Assembly: GCA_002082585.1 (NCBI GenBank)
Contig: CP020563.1
Location: 310,001-374,000, forward strand
Length of the DNA: 64,000 nucleotides
Source: Kitasatospora albolonga
GTDB lineage: Bacteria; Actinomycetota; Actinomycetes; Streptomycetales; Streptomycetaceae
Reading direction: 5' to 3'
Every line of letters starts with the position of its first letter. The stretch's first letter is position 1. The position numbers were made by a program, and so were the translations under genes. The notes under the pieces were generated by a model, which did not search any database, was not told the DNA's origin, and was given only the letters and a program-made list of their open reading frames with translations. Positions 1-8,237 of the stretch are shown piece after piece.

Positions 1-8
1 TGGTGGCG

Positions 9-47
9 ACCGCCCCACCGGGCTCCCCCGTACCGGTGGGGCGGTTC
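9..47 (+). terminator. Intrinsic-type terminator of a gene upstream of the window
   Basis: A 12-bp perfect inverted repeat (10-21 and 33-44, CCGCCCCACCGG against its complement) is followed by TTCTG. It lies before the sigma factor and probably ends a gene that begins outside the window. Confidence 0.6.
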
Positions 48-238
48 TGTGCGCCGTGTGTCCCGTGCGCCTCCCGGGGCCCCTGTTGCCCCGTGACACT
101 CCTTCAGGGGTGAACTCCCCCTTCGTTCCGGCCCGATCGCCGCACCCGGCCAGATCGCATCCGTCCGGCACGCATGAGGGCCCCGCACCCGGGCAGGCGA
201 GTAAACCTCATGGCCTACGACCTGGGGAACGTGACGAG

Positions 239-1114
239 ATGACGGCACACACTGCGCAGACCACCGGTACGGAGCGGACGACGGGCACCACGGAGGATCT
301 CCCGTGGATCGAGGACGCCGGGAAGATAGCCCCGATGGACGCCCGGCGGCTGTCGCGGCTCTTCTTCGACCGCCTCCAGGTCCTGGAGGAGGGCACGCAC
401 GAGTACCAGTACGCGCGCAACACCCTGATCGAGATGAACCTGTCGCTGGTCCGGTTCGCCGCGAACCGCTTCCGCAACCGGGGCAGCGGCGACATGGAGG
501 ACATCGTCCAGGTCGGCACGATCGGGCTGATCAAGGCGATCGACCGCTTCGACCTCTCCCGCGAGGTCGAGTTCACCTCTTTCGCGGTCCCGTACATCGT
601 CGGGGAGATCAAGCGGTTCTTCCGGGACACCAGCTGGGCCGTGCACGTGCCCCGGCGCCTCCAGGAGCTGCGGGTCGACCTCGCGAAGGCGAAGGAGACC
701 CTGGCGGGCGAACTCGACCGGGACCCGACGGTGCGGGAACTCGCCGAGCACCTGGGGATGGACGAGTCGGAGATCACCGAGGGGATCGTCGCCTCCAACG
801 GCTACACGGCGGGCTCCCTCGACATGCCGACCGACTCCTCGGAGTCCGGCCCCCAGAACACCGGGGGCCGGACCTTCGCCGATGTCCTGGGCGAACCGGA
901 CTCCGCGATGGAGACCGTGGAGAACCTGCACGCCCTCGCACCGCTGCTGGGCGAACTGGACGAGCGGGAACGCCGGATCATCGACATGCGGTTCGGCCAG
1001 GAGCTGACACAGGCCCAGATCGGTGCGGAGCTCGGGATCTCCCAGATGCACGTCTCCCGGCTGCTGAGCCGGATGCTGGGCAAGCTGCGCAACGGGATGC
1101 TCACCCAGGAGTGA
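239..1114 (+). CDS. RNA polymerase sigma factor, SigB/SigF/SigG family
   Basis: A 291-residue alternative sigma-70 factor of the stress/sporulation type found in several copies in Streptomyces. Region 2 is visible around LVRFAANRF, DIVQVGTIGLIKAIDRFD and FTSFAVPYIVGEIKRFFRD; region 3 around DPTVRELAEHLGM; region 4 ends with a helix-turn-helix TQAQIGAELGISQMHVSRLL. I chose the ATG at 239 because GGGGA lies about 10 nt upstream; the frame stays open back to 56 but that part is proline/arginine-rich and does not look like sigma factor. Which paralogue (SigF, SigB, SigG or other) cannot be told without alignment. No anti-sigma gene is adjacent; the only one in the window is the RsbW-like gene at 51806. 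Confidence 0.9.
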   Translation: MTAHTAQTTGTERTTGTTEDLPWIEDAGKIAPMDARRLSRLFFDRLQVLEEGTHEYQYARNTLIEMNLSLVRFAANRFRNRGSGDMEDIVQVGTIGLIKAIDRFDLSREVEFTSFAVPYIVGEIKRFFRDTSWAVHVPRRLQELRVDLAKAKETLAGELDRDPTVRELAEHLGMDESEITEGIVASNGYTAGSLDMPTDSSESGPQNTGGRTFADVLGEPDSAMETVENLHALAPLLGELDERERRIIDMRFGQELTQAQIGAELGISQMHVSRLLSRMLGKLRNGMLTQE

Positions 1115-1141
1115 CGCCCCACCGTGACACGGTGACGCACG

Positions 1142-1179
1142 AAGGCCGGTCCGGGCACCCACGCCCCGGACCGGCCTTT
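1142..1179 (+). terminator. Terminator of the sigma factor gene
   Basis: A strong hairpin with AAGGCCGGTCCGGG and its complement around a short loop, ending in CCTTTG, sits 28 nt after the sigma factor stop codon. Confidence 0.75.
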
Positions 1180-1339
1180 GCGTTGCCGCCGTATTGCAGG
1201 TTCGTGGCCAGGCGGGCGACACGCTTCCGGGCCGGTCCGGCACGTTCTACGGTCCGTAATCAGCCCGTCGCCACTCCCGGGCTTCCGCCGACCGGCGGAC
1301 GTACGCCGTACGGCGACCGAACCACGTGCGAGGAACCAC

Positions 1340-2701
1340 ATGAGCCAGCCCCTCGACTCCGTCACCGCGGGCCACACCCCCGAGGACCAGAACCGGCAGG
1401 AGCCCGGCGCCGCCTGGTCGTTCGAGACCAAGCAGATCCACTCCGGGGCCGCCCCGGACCCGGCGACGGGCGCCCGAGCGGTACCGATCTACCAGACGTC
1501 GTCGTTCGTCTTCCGGGACACCCAGCACGCCGCCGATGTGTTCTCCCTCGCCGAGCCCGGCAACATCTACACCCGCATCCACAACCCCACGCAGGACGTC
1601 CTGGAGCAGCGCATCGCCGCCCTGGAGGGCGGGGTCGCCGCCGTGGCGCTCGCCTCCGGGCAGGCGGCCGAGACCCTCGCGCTGCTGACGCTGGCCGGGG
1701 CGGGCGACCACATCGTCTCCTCGCCCTCCCTCTACGGCGGCACCTACAACCTCTTCCGCCACACACTGCCCCGGTTCGGCATCGAGGTGACGTTCGTCGA
1801 GGACCCCGAGGACCTGGATGCGTGGCGGGCCGCCGTCCGGCCCAACACGAAGGCGTTCTTCGCCGAGACCCTCGGCAATCCGCGCGGTGACGTGCTGGAC
1901 ATCCGGGCGGTCGCCGACGCCGCGCACACGGCCGGGGTGCCGCTGATCGTGGACAACACCGTGCCGACGCCGTTCCTGCTGCGGCCGATCGAGCACGGCG
2001 CGGACATCGTCATCCACTCCGCGACCAAGTTCCTCGGCGGACACGGCACCACCATCGGCGGGGTCGTCGTGGACGGCGGCACCTTCGACTTCGGCGCCCA
2101 CCCCGAGCGGTTCCCCGACTTCCACGAGCCCGACCCGAGCTACCACGGACTCCAGTACTGGCCGGCGCTGGGCCCGGGCGCGTTCGCCATCAAGCTCCGC
2201 GTGCAGCTGCTGCGAGACCTGGGCCCCGCGCTCTCCCCGCACTCGGCGTTCCTGCTGCTCCAGGGCGTCGAGACACTGAGCCTGCGGCTGGAGCGGCACA
2301 CCTCCAACGCGCTGGAGCTGGCCCGCTGGCTGGAGCAGCGCGACGAGGTGGAGACCGTGCACTACGCCGGTCTCCCCTCGAACCGCTGGTACGAGGCCGG
2401 GCAGCGCTATCTGCCGCGTGGCGCCGGAGCGGTGCTGGCCTTCGAACTGAAGGGCGGGGCCGAGGCGGGCAAGCAGTTCGTGGACGCGGTCGAGCTGTTC
2501 AGCCACCTCGCCAACATCGGTGACGTACGGAGCCTGATCATCCACCCGGCGTCCACCACCCACAGCCAGCTGACCGAGGAGCAGCTCGTCGCGACCGGCG
2601 CCACGCCCGGTCTGGTGCGGCTCTCGGTCGGCCTGGAGAACGTGGACGACCTCAAGGCCGACCTGGAGTCGGGGTTCCGCGCCGCGAAGGCGGCGTCCTG
2701 A
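1340..2701 (+). CDS. metY: O-acetylhomoserine/O-acetylserine sulfhydrylase (MetY)
   Basis: A 453-residue PLP enzyme of the Cys/Met metabolism family that makes homocysteine from O-acetylhomoserine and sulfide. Near the N-terminus it has WSFETKQIHSGA and YQTSSFVF, typical of MetY; the PLP-lysine segment is HSATKFLGGHGTTIGG, and the C-terminal substrate-pocket segment is NIGDVRSLIIHPASTTHSQL. The ATG at 1340 is preceded by AGGAA at 1331. The next gene makes its substrate, so the two form a methionine operon. The 225-nt leader before it shows no SAM riboswitch that I can recognise. Confidence 0.93.
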   Translation: MSQPLDSVTAGHTPEDQNRQEPGAAWSFETKQIHSGAAPDPATGARAVPIYQTSSFVFRDTQHAADVFSLAEPGNIYTRIHNPTQDVLEQRIAALEGGVAAVALASGQAAETLALLTLAGAGDHIVSSPSLYGGTYNLFRHTLPRFGIEVTFVEDPEDLDAWRAAVRPNTKAFFAETLGNPRGDVLDIRAVADAAHTAGVPLIVDNTVPTPFLLRPIEHGADIVIHSATKFLGGHGTTIGGVVVDGGTFDFGAHPERFPDFHEPDPSYHGLQYWPALGPGAFAIKLRVQLLRDLGPALSPHSAFLLLQGVETLSLRLERHTSNALELARWLEQRDEVETVHYAGLPSNRWYEAGQRYLPRGAGAVLAFELKGGAEAGKQFVDAVELFSHLANIGDVRSLIIHPASTTHSQLTEEQLVATGATPGLVRLSVGLENVDDLKADLESGFRAAKAAS

Positions 2702-2790
2702 ACCGTGGCGCCGCGCCCGCCGCACTCCCCCTCCCTCCGGCCTCCGGCGGCCGGAGGGAGGGGGACCCGCCCGGTCGTCGCCGCTGGGTG
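2698..2790 (+). other. Possible CTG start and N-terminal extension of metX, containing a 17-bp-arm hairpin
   Basis: The metX frame is open from 2524 and has no ATG, GTG or TTG before 2788. The 30 codons before that GTG read ALPLPPASGG then REGDPPGRRRW, which resembles the usual N-terminus of actinobacterial MetX. A CTG at 2698-2700 overlaps the metY stop as CTGA, with GAAGG 7 nt upstream. The segment also encodes a perfect 17-bp inverted repeat (2726-2742 and 2749-2765, loop TCCGGC). See the finding on this start. Confidence 0.45.
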
Positions 2791-3903
2791 ACGATCGAGG
2801 ACCCGCTGCCCCTGGAGTCCGGCGCCCGGCTACCGGGGGTCCGCCTGGCGTACGAGACCTGGGGGCAGCGGGCGGCGGACGGCTCCAACGCCGTGCTGGT
2901 CCTGCACGCGCTGACGGGCGACAGCCATGTGGCCGGACCCGCCGGTCCCGGCCACCCCACCCCCGGCTGGTGGGACGCGCTGGTCGGCCCCGGCCGGGCG
3001 CTCGACACCGACCGGTGGTTCGTCGTCGCCCCGAACGTGCTGGGCGGCTGCCAGGGCAGTACGGGCCCCTCTTCCCCGGGGCCCGACCGCGCGCCCTGGG
3101 GCTCCCGGTTCCCGTATCTGACGGTACGGGACCAGGTGGCGGCCGAGGCGGCGCTGGCCGATGCGCTGGGCATCGGCCGGTGGGCGGCGGTGATCGGCGG
3201 GTCCATGGGCGGGATGCGGGCCCTGGAGTGGGCGGTGAGCAGGCCCGGGCGGACCGGTTCGCTGCTGGTGCTCGCCGCCCCGGCCGCCGCGTCCGCCGAG
3301 CAGATCGCCTGGGGCTCGGTGCAGATCGGCGCGATCCGCTCCGACCCGGGGTGGCGGGGCGGCGACTACCACGACGCGCCGCCCGGCGGCGGTCCGCACC
3401 GGGGCCTCGGCCAGGCGCGCCGCGTCGCCCACATCACGTACCGCAGCGAGCCCGAGCTCGGCTCCCGGTTCGGCCGCGCGCCGCAGCCGGGCGAGGAGCC
3501 GGGGCGCGGCGGGCGCTATCAGGTGGAGTCCTATCTCGACCACCACGCGGGCAAGTTGGTGCGCCGGTTCGACGCGGGCAGCTATGTGGCGCTCACCGAG
3601 GCGATGAACGGGCACGACGTGGGCCGGGGCCGGGGCGGCATCGAACGGGCGCTGGGCCGGGCGGAGTTGCCCGCGCTGGTCGTGGGCGTCGACTCGGACC
3701 GGCTGTACCCGCCGTCCCAGCAGGAGGAGCTGGCGGCGCTGCTGCCGGGATCGGACGGTCTGCGGATCGTCAACTCACCTTATGGACATGACGGTTTCCT
3801 CATCGAGACCGATCAGGTGGGTTCCCTGGTGAGGGAGTTGCTCCCTCCGGAACCCGCACCCCTCCCGTTCCCTCCCCCCGTTCTCTGCGAGGAGCTTCCA
3901 TGA
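2788..3903 (+). CDS. metX: Homoserine O-acetyltransferase (MetX)
   Basis: An alpha/beta-hydrolase-fold acyltransferase that acetylates homoserine with acetyl-CoA, feeding MetY. Visible landmarks are GVRLAYETWG, the VLVLHALTGDSHV block, the oxyanion segment PNVLGGCQGSTGPSS, the nucleophile elbow GGSMGGMRALEW, the acid site GVDSDRLYPPSQQ and the catalytic histidine in SPYGHDGFL. The GTG at 2788 is the first standard start codon in frame and gives 371 residues, but the coding sequence very likely begins further upstream (see the separate entry). The stop overlaps the start of the next gene as ATGA (3900-3903). Confidence 0.92.
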   Translation: MTIEDPLPLESGARLPGVRLAYETWGQRAADGSNAVLVLHALTGDSHVAGPAGPGHPTPGWWDALVGPGRALDTDRWFVVAPNVLGGCQGSTGPSSPGPDRAPWGSRFPYLTVRDQVAAEAALADALGIGRWAAVIGGSMGGMRALEWAVSRPGRTGSLLVLAAPAAASAEQIAWGSVQIGAIRSDPGWRGGDYHDAPPGGGPHRGLGQARRVAHITYRSEPELGSRFGRAPQPGEEPGRGGRYQVESYLDHHAGKLVRRFDAGSYVALTEAMNGHDVGRGRGGIERALGRAELPALVVGVDSDRLYPPSQQEELAALLPGSDGLRIVNSPYGHDGFLIETDQVGSLVRELLPPEPAPLPFPPPVLCEELP

Positions 3904-5183
3904 ACCCGGCACCCCCACCGTCCGAGGGCGCCTACGACCGGATACGGCTGCGGCAGTGGTCCGCCGGGCGGGCGCGTTCCGCCGGGATCGACCGCCGCGA
4001 TCTGCTGAGGCTCGTCGCGGCGGCGTCGGCCGCCGTGCCGCTGGCCTCGGCCGCCGCCCCGGCCCACGCGGCGCCTTCCGCCGCCGCCCCGGCCGCCGCC
4101 GGGCTGCCCGGTGTCGTCAAGCCGCTGCCGCCGGAGCTGTTCACGCTGCGCGGCACCAACGCGGAGACGAACTTCGCCGCGTTCAGGGGCACCGGACTGC
4201 TCACCCCCGCCGACCGGTTCTTCGTCCGCAACCACACCGCCACCCCGCGGATCGACCGGGACACCTGGAAGCTGACGGTGTGGGGCGACGGGCTGAAGGG
4301 CGGCCCGGTGGACTTCACGTACGCCGATCTGCTGCGGCTGCCCCAGGTGACCCGTACCGCGTTCGTGGAGTGCGCGGGCAACGGGCGCAGCTTCTTCGCC
4401 TCCCAGCAAGGCCAGACGGTCAGCGGCACCGCGTGGACGCTCGGGGCGATCGGTACGGCCCGCTGGCGCGGGGTACGGCTGGGGGATGTGCTGCGCCGGG
4501 CCGGGATCGGGCGCCACGCGGTGGACGTGCTGCCGCGCGGGCTGGACGCGGAGGTCGTCACGGACGGGGTGAACCTGGGGCGGGTGCGCCGGCCGCTGCC
4601 GGTGGCGAAGGCGCTGGACGACGTCCTGCTCGCGTACGGGATGAACGGCGGGCCGCTGCCGCCCGACCACGGGTATCCGGTCCGGGTGATCGCGCCGTCC
4701 TGGGTGGGCATCGCCAACATCAAGTGGCTCGGGGACATCGAGGTGAGCGCCGAGCCGCTGCTGACGCCGTGGAACACGGGCCTGTACCGGCTGTTCGGCC
4801 CCGGCCACCCCCCGGAGGGCAGCGCCCCGCTGACCCGGCAGACCCTGAAGAGCGCCTTCGAGCTGGAGCGGGGCGCCTCGTTCCGCGCCCACCGCCGTAC
4901 GGTGCTGACCGGCCGTTCCTGGTCGGGCGGGGTGCCGGTGAAGTCGGTGGAGGTCAGCACCGACGGCGGGCGCCACTGGCGGCGGGCCCGGCTGCACGAC
5001 GAGCCCCGGGCCGGGAGCTGGGTGCGGTGGTCGGCGGACTGGGTGCCGGTCCGGAAGGGCGCGACGGAACTGCTGGCCCGGGCCACGGACCGCTCCGGGC
5101 GTACGCAGCCGAAGGCGACGGCGCACAACACGCAGGGGTACCTGTTCGACGCGGTGGTACGGCATCCGGTGACGGTCAGCTGA
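3900..5183 (+). CDS. Tat-exported sulfite-oxidase-family molybdopterin enzyme
   Basis: A 427-residue protein whose N-terminus has a twin-arginine motif RRDLLRL followed by an Ala-rich hydrophobic stretch and AHA cleavage-like site, so it is probably folded with its cofactor and exported by Tat. The molybdopterin-binding domain holds the Mo-ligand cysteine in FVECAGNGRSFF (Cys158), then VTDGVNLGR and DHGYPVRVIAPSWVG; the C-terminal third (SVEVSTDGGRHWRRARL) is the Mo-co dimerisation, Ig-like domain. The family oxidises sulfite or related sulfur compounds. AGGAG lies just upstream of the ATG, and the gene is translationally coupled to metX, linking it to sulfur metabolism. The substrate is inferred. 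Confidence 0.87.
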   Translation: MNPAPPPSEGAYDRIRLRQWSAGRARSAGIDRRDLLRLVAAASAAVPLASAAAPAHAAPSAAAPAAAGLPGVVKPLPPELFTLRGTNAETNFAAFRGTGLLTPADRFFVRNHTATPRIDRDTWKLTVWGDGLKGGPVDFTYADLLRLPQVTRTAFVECAGNGRSFFASQQGQTVSGTAWTLGAIGTARWRGVRLGDVLRRAGIGRHAVDVLPRGLDAEVVTDGVNLGRVRRPLPVAKALDDVLLAYGMNGGPLPPDHGYPVRVIAPSWVGIANIKWLGDIEVSAEPLLTPWNTGLYRLFGPGHPPEGSAPLTRQTLKSAFELERGASFRAHRRTVLTGRSWSGGVPVKSVEVSTDGGRHWRRARLHDEPRAGSWVRWSADWVPVRKGATELLARATDRSGRTQPKATAHNTQGYLFDAVVRHPVTVS

Positions 5184-6024
5184 GCCCCCGGGGCACCGCT
5201 TCCCGTACGGCGGTGTGCACGGCGCGGGCGATCCGTGCGCCCCAGGTGGAGCGGGGCCCGGCGAAGGGTTCGCCGCCGTCGGGCCCCGGCTCGGGGGCGG
5301 CGACGCACACGGCGTCCGTGGGGGTGCCCGAGCAGTCGAGTCCGGCGTCCAGGAGGGCCTGGACCTTGGCCTCGGTGGCGGTGGCGACGGCGTTGACCAG
5401 GGCGGCGTCGGAGAGCGCGGCGGGGAGCGTGACGACGATGTTGACCGTGCCGGGGCGGTACGGGGCGCCCAGGCCGACCGGGCCGGGGGCTGCGGCTTCG
5501 GAGGCCGTGGCTTCGGAGGCGACGGTTTCGGGGGCAGCGGCTTCGGGGGCAGCCGCCCCGGAAGCCGCGGTTTCGTAGACCGCCGCCCAGCCCCGTACGC
5601 CGAGGCCCGCGGTGACGGTCGCGGTGACGCCTCCGTCGTGCCCGGTGGTGTACGCGACGACGTCGGCCGCGGTCATCAGTCCGGCACCGGGGCCGGTGAG
5701 CCCCTCGGCGGCGGCGATCTCGGCGAGGTGGCGGTCCGGGTCCAGGCGGGGGTAGCCGCCGGGGACCTGGGCGTTGAGGAGCCAGGCACGGGGGCCGATG
5801 CCGCCGCCGAGGACCGCGCTGCTGCACACCCGCACCCCGGGCCCCAGCCGCCACACGAGGTGGTGGAGGTGGTGGCCGTCCTCGTACCGGTCGCGCAGCT
5901 CCGGGCACGGTTCGCCGCGCTGGGCGGGCAGGTCGACGTGTACGGAACGGATGGCGCACCCCTGGTGGCTCGGCGGGACCGGCTCCGGCCCGCCCTCCCG
6001 GGGCCGCCGTGCTCCGCCGATCAT
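5176..6024 (-). CDS. cbiZ: Adenosylcobinamide amidohydrolase (CbiZ family)
   Basis: CbiZ cleaves the aminopropanol side chain of cobinamide or pseudocobalamin so that cobyric acid re-enters B12 synthesis. The family signature is seen in CSSAVLGGGIGPRAWLLNAQ, the following DPDRHLAEIAAAEGL and GLMTAADV, and the C-terminal TVNIVVTLPAALSDAALVNAVATATEAK segment. I take the ATG at 6024 (282 residues) because it lies after the divergent promoter region and has GAGGGG upstream; the true start could be later. A region of about 35 residues between AAVYETA and GLGAPYRPG is made of repeated A-S-E-A/A-P-E-A units and looks like an expanded linker. Its tail overlaps the molybdoenzyme by 8 bp. The neighbouring btuFCD operon supports a salvage role. 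Confidence 0.83.
   Translation of the reverse strand: MIGGARRPREGGPEPVPPSHQGCAIRSVHVDLPAQRGEPCPELRDRYEDGHHLHHLVWRLGPGVRVCSSAVLGGGIGPRAWLLNAQVPGGYPRLDPDRHLAEIAAAEGLTGPGAGLMTAADVVAYTTGHDGGVTATVTAGLGVRGWAAVYETAASGAAAPEAAAPETVASEATASEAAAPGPVGLGAPYRPGTVNIVVTLPAALSDAALVNAVATATEAKVQALLDAGLDCSGTPTDAVCVAAPEPGPDGGEPFAGPRSTWGARIARAVHTAVREAVPRGLS
5483..5578 (+). repeat. Nine-base periodic repeat inside cbiZ
   Basis: Imperfect units such as GCTTCGGAGGC, GCTTCGGGGGC and related variants follow one another and encode the A/S/E/P-rich linker of CbiZ. The period is a multiple of three, so the frame is kept. Confidence 0.7.
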
Positions 6025-6241
6025 ATGCGGGGCCCGCACCCCCTCACCCGATTGGCCTAACTGGTCCGGGGGCCGCTCAGCGCGCTCGTACGGGGCCAGC
6101 AGGGCCGCGCGACCTCCGGCGCCCCTTCGCCCGGGTGGCCGGGAGGTTGCAGCGTCCAGGCGGGTGAGGCGCGATGGAAGCCGGACGTGCCACATCTGGT
6201 GGAGCCACCCACAGGGCGCGCCCAGCGAGGAGGGTTCGGTT

Positions 6242-7282
6242 ATGGGAGCCGCTGACGGTTTCACGGATTCCGGAGAGCTCGACGGTCTGACCGTGTACGA
6301 CAACGAGGGCGAGAAGGTCGGCAGTGTGGGCCGGGTGTACGTCGACGACGACACCGGCAAGCCCGACTGGGTCACGGTCAAGACCGGTCTGTTCGGCATG
6401 AAGGAGAGCTTCGTACCGCTCGCCGGAGCCCGTCGAGTGGGCTCCGACCTGCACGTCTCGCACTCCAAGGAGACGGTCAAGGAAGCGCCCCGGGTGGACG
6501 CGGACGCCCATCTCTCCGTCGCCGAGGAAGAGGAGCTCTACCGGCACTACGGCATGTCCCGGAAGACCGGCAACCTCGGTGACACCAAGGGCACGGGCAC
6601 CGGGGCCGATGCCCCCACCGTCGCCGGAACCGGCGCCATGGGCGCGGCCGGAGCGGGTGCGGGCGCCGCGGGCGCGGCCCGGGGCACGGGTGCGCCGCCG
6701 AGCGCCAAGGCGACCGGCAGGACCACCACGGCCGCCGGGACGACCGGAGCGGCCGGGATGGCCGGGGCGGGTGCCGGTACGGGCAGGCACCGCGACACGG
6801 ACGTCTCCGCCACGTCCCGTCCGCTGGCGGGCGCCGGAGCGGGCACGTCCCGGGCCGCCGACGTGAGCGGCAAGGACGAGCTGATCCGCTCCGAGGAGCA
6901 GCTGCACGTCGGTACGGAGGAGTACGAGAGCGGCCGGGCGAGGCTGCACAAGTACGTGGTGACCGAGGAGGTCACCCGGTCCGTGCCCGTCTCCCACGAG
7001 GAGGTGCGGGTGGTCCGCGAGCCGCTCCAGCCCGGCGAGAAGGTGACCGGGACCACGGACTTCGGTGAGCAGGACGTGGAGGTCACCCTGCACGCGGAGC
7101 GCGCCACGGTCCGCAAGGAGGCCGTCCCGGTGGAGCGGGTCCGGCTGGAGACCGAGCGGGTCACCGAGCAGAAGGAAGTCTCCGCCGAGGTCCGCAAGGA
7201 GAAGATCGACTACGCGGACGGCAAGGGCATGGACACCGGCAAGGACACCGGTGGCGAGTTCGGCCAGGGGCGCCGCCGCTGA
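6242..7282 (+). CDS. PRC-barrel and DUF2382 (YsnF/AvaK-type) stress protein
   Basis: A 346-residue cytosolic protein. Residues about 15-105 form a PRC-barrel (LTVYDNEGEKVGSVGRVYVD, then WVTVKTGLFGMKESFVPL). A long Ala/Gly/Thr-rich linker follows, and the last 110 residues are a DUF2382 domain (RSEEQLHVGTEEYESGRARL, KYVVTEEVTRSVPVSHEEV, and ERVTEQKEVSAEVRKEKIDY). Proteins of this make-up are often associated with general stress in actinobacteria; the biochemical role is unknown. The ATG is preceded by GAGGAGGG, a strong ribosome binding site. It is divergent from cbiZ across about 217 nt in which I recognise no clear operator. Confidence 0.85.
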   Translation: MGAADGFTDSGELDGLTVYDNEGEKVGSVGRVYVDDDTGKPDWVTVKTGLFGMKESFVPLAGARRVGSDLHVSHSKETVKEAPRVDADAHLSVAEEEELYRHYGMSRKTGNLGDTKGTGTGADAPTVAGTGAMGAAGAGAGAAGAARGTGAPPSAKATGRTTTAAGTTGAAGMAGAGAGTGRHRDTDVSATSRPLAGAGAGTSRAADVSGKDELIRSEEQLHVGTEEYESGRARLHKYVVTEEVTRSVPVSHEEVRVVREPLQPGEKVTGTTDFGEQDVEVTLHAERATVRKEAVPVERVRLETERVTEQKEVSAEVRKEKIDYADGKGMDTGKDTGGEFGQGRRR

Positions 7283-7328
7283 CGGCACCCCCTCCGGCGG
7301 CCGGAAGGCCGCTCCCATGTCCTCGGCC

Positions 7329-7362
7329 GCCGGGCGGACCCGTGATCACGGGTCCGCCCGGC
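7329..7362. terminator. Bidirectional terminator, perfect 34-bp palindrome
   Basis: Two 14-bp arms flank TGATCA, which is itself palindromic, so all 34 bp read the same on both strands. It lies between the convergent PRC-barrel and btuD genes. Confidence 0.75.
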
Positions 7363-7442
7363 GGGCTGTCCGGGGCCGGTGCCTCTGACGTCGGCGGCGC
7401 GGCCGGAACCGTACGGTGACCGGCGCGCCCCGGCCCGTACGG

Positions 7443-8237
7443 CTACCGGCGCGGCAGGAACCGTACCGAAGGACGTCCGTCCGGCCCGTCGGGGGTGACG
7501 ATCGCCCGGACCCCGTAGACGTCCTCGATCAGCTCCTCGGTGATGACCTCGGCCGGGGTGCCGCCCGCGACGACCCGGCCCGCCTTCATCACGGTGATCC
7601 GGTCGCAGAACATCGCGGCGAGGTTGAGGTCGTGCAGGGCGATGACGCTGGTGAGGGGCAGCGCGGCGACCAGGGCGAGCAGGTCCAGCTGGTGCTGGAT
7701 GTCCAGGTGGTTGGTGGGCTCGTCCAGGAGGAGTTCGCGGGGCCGCTGGGCCAGTGCGCGGGCGATCTGGACGCGCTGGCGTTCGCCGCCGGACAGGGTG
7801 TGCCAGGACTGGGCGGCCCGGTCGGCGAGTCCGGTGCGCCGCAGGGCGTCGGTGACGGCCTCCTCGTCCACGTGGTCCGGGGCGGACCAGGCGCGGCGGT
7901 GCGGGATGCGGCCGAGGCGTACGACGTCCAGGACGCTCAGGTCGACCTGGGTGACGGCGTGCTGGTCGACCACGGCGATGCGCCGGGCCACGGTGCGGCG
8001 GCCGAGGGCGGTGAGCGGGTCGCCGTCCAGGGTGACGGTGCCGGTGTCCGGGGCGAGGAGGCCCGCGAGGACGCGCAGCAGGGTGGACTTGCCGGAGCCG
8101 TTGGGGCCGAGCAGTCCGACGGTGGCGCCGGGCGGCGGGGTGATGTCCACGCCGTCGAGGACGATCCGGCCGCCCGCCTTCCGGCCGACCCGTTCGGCGC
8201 GCAGGCCGCCGGTCGCGCCGGTCGTGGTGGGGCTCAT
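7443..8237 (-). CDS. btuD: Cobalamin ABC transporter, ATP-binding protein (BtuD-like)
   Basis: A 264-residue FecE/BtuD-family ATPase that powers uptake through the permease encoded just upstream. It shows Walker A GLLGPNGSGKSTLL, the Q-loop VVDQHAVTQVDL, the signature LSGGERQRVQIARAL, Walker B ELLLDEPTNHLD and the switch histidine in IALHDLNLAAMF. Its ATG overlaps the permease stop as ATGA (8234-8237). The family alone does not separate iron-siderophore from B12 transport; the cobalamin riboswitch at the head of the operon and nearby cbiZ are the reasons for choosing B12. Confidence 0.88.
   Translation of the reverse strand: MSPTTTGATGGLRAERVGRKAGGRIVLDGVDITPPPGATVGLLGPNGSGKSTLLRVLAGLLAPDTGTVTLDGDPLTALGRRTVARRIAVVDQHAVTQVDLSVLDVVRLGRIPHRRAWSAPDHVDEEAVTDALRRTGLADRAAQSWHTLSGGERQRVQIARALAQRPRELLLDEPTNHLDIQHQLDLLALVAALPLTSVIALHDLNLAAMFCDRITVMKAGRVVAGGTPAEVITEELIEDVYGVRAIVTPDGPDGRPSVRFLPRR

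Noticed and set aside
1180..1339. SAM riboswitch upstream of metY
   Set aside because: Methionine genes in actinobacteria can carry SAM-type riboswitches, so I read the leader for the conserved core elements. None were recognisable.
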